Part shown: positions 5,863 to 5,903 of the stretch, in pieces
Numbering within the stretch: the first letter of the stretch is position 1
Layout of the letters: every line of letters begins with the position of its first letter
Source: a candidate division FCPU426 bacterium
Lineage (GTDB): Bacteria > Oederibacteriota > JAAXVQ01 > JAUVAV01
Direction of reading: 5' to 3'
DNA: 5,903 bases
Assembly (NCBI GenBank): GCA_030619365.1
Contig: JAUXBQ010000168.1
Coordinates: 1-5,903, forward strand
The notes under the pieces: model-generated
What the model was told of the DNA's origin: nothing
Seen by the model: the letters and a program-made list of their open reading frames with translations, nothing else
Database searches by the model: none
Made by a program: the position numbers and the translations under genes

Positions 5863-5903
5863 ATCACCGATAACGTCCTGCCGTTGGCGCCGTTCTTGTC
5901 AAA
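5847..5903 (-). pseudogene. hsdM: End of the upstream HsdM frame, out of phase with the downstream part
   Basis: From the window edge the frame reads FDKNGANG and then diverges (RTLSVMCMST) to a TGA at 5849-5847. The downstream HsdM frame reads QDVIGDVYEYLI across the same bases. Joined after the Gly, they give FDKNGANGQDVIGDVYEYL, close to the FSKNRAE-type DDILGDAYEYLM segment that I know from intact HsdM proteins. This needs one extra base near 5880-5881, for example GGCCAG in place of GGCAG on the minus strand. Only the last few residues before the break are visible, so the state of the rest of the N-terminal half is unknown. Confidence 0.6.

Overview
The window holds the middle of a type I restriction-modification (hsd) operon, read entirely on the minus strand. 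In transcription order it contains: the C-terminal part of the methyltransferase subunit HsdM (5903-4834), a Fic-family AMP-transferase with a C-terminal winged helix (4815-3703), a roughly 700-base cryptic interval (3702-3004), a six-span membrane protein with a cytoplasmic beta-rich tail (3003-1582), the two-TRD specificity subunit HsdS (1548-259), and the first 78 codons of a coiled-coil protein that runs off the left edge (236-1). No restriction subunit (HsdR) is visible; it may lie beyond either edge.

The organism cannot be named from this sequence. Strong AGGAGG-type ribosome binding sites, short intergenic gaps and a moderately AT-rich composition fit a bacterium, perhaps a Firmicute or another anaerobe. 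That is a guess from style and not from a marker gene. Composition is uneven. Sampled 60-base stretches of hsdM and fic are about 50-67% GC, while the membrane protein, the HsdS target-recognition domains and the coiled-coil gene are about 23-37% GC. This suggests later-acquired pieces joined to an older hsd backbone.

The cryptic interval holds three things. A symmetrical set of four copies of TTGTGTAGCA, two forward and two reversed and 30 bp apart within each pair, covers 3616-3711 and overlaps the fic stop codon. A GC-rich imperfect hairpin followed by T-rich sequence lies at 3374-3317 and looks like a minus-strand terminator. A minus-strand reading frame with few stops runs through both and may be a decayed or unrecognised small gene.

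HsdM and HsdS would form the DNA methyltransferase (M2S), with HsdS setting the target sequence and a missing HsdR adding cleavage. Fic, the membrane protein and the coiled-coil protein are interleaved with the hsd genes, separating hsdM from hsdS by about 3.3 kb. This resembles loci in which extra toxins or guard proteins are housed inside hsd operons, but the membrane and coiled-coil proteins have no function I can name. HsdM carries an apparent single-base deletion near 5880 that breaks its frame, so either the methyltransferase is inactive here or the sequence has an error.
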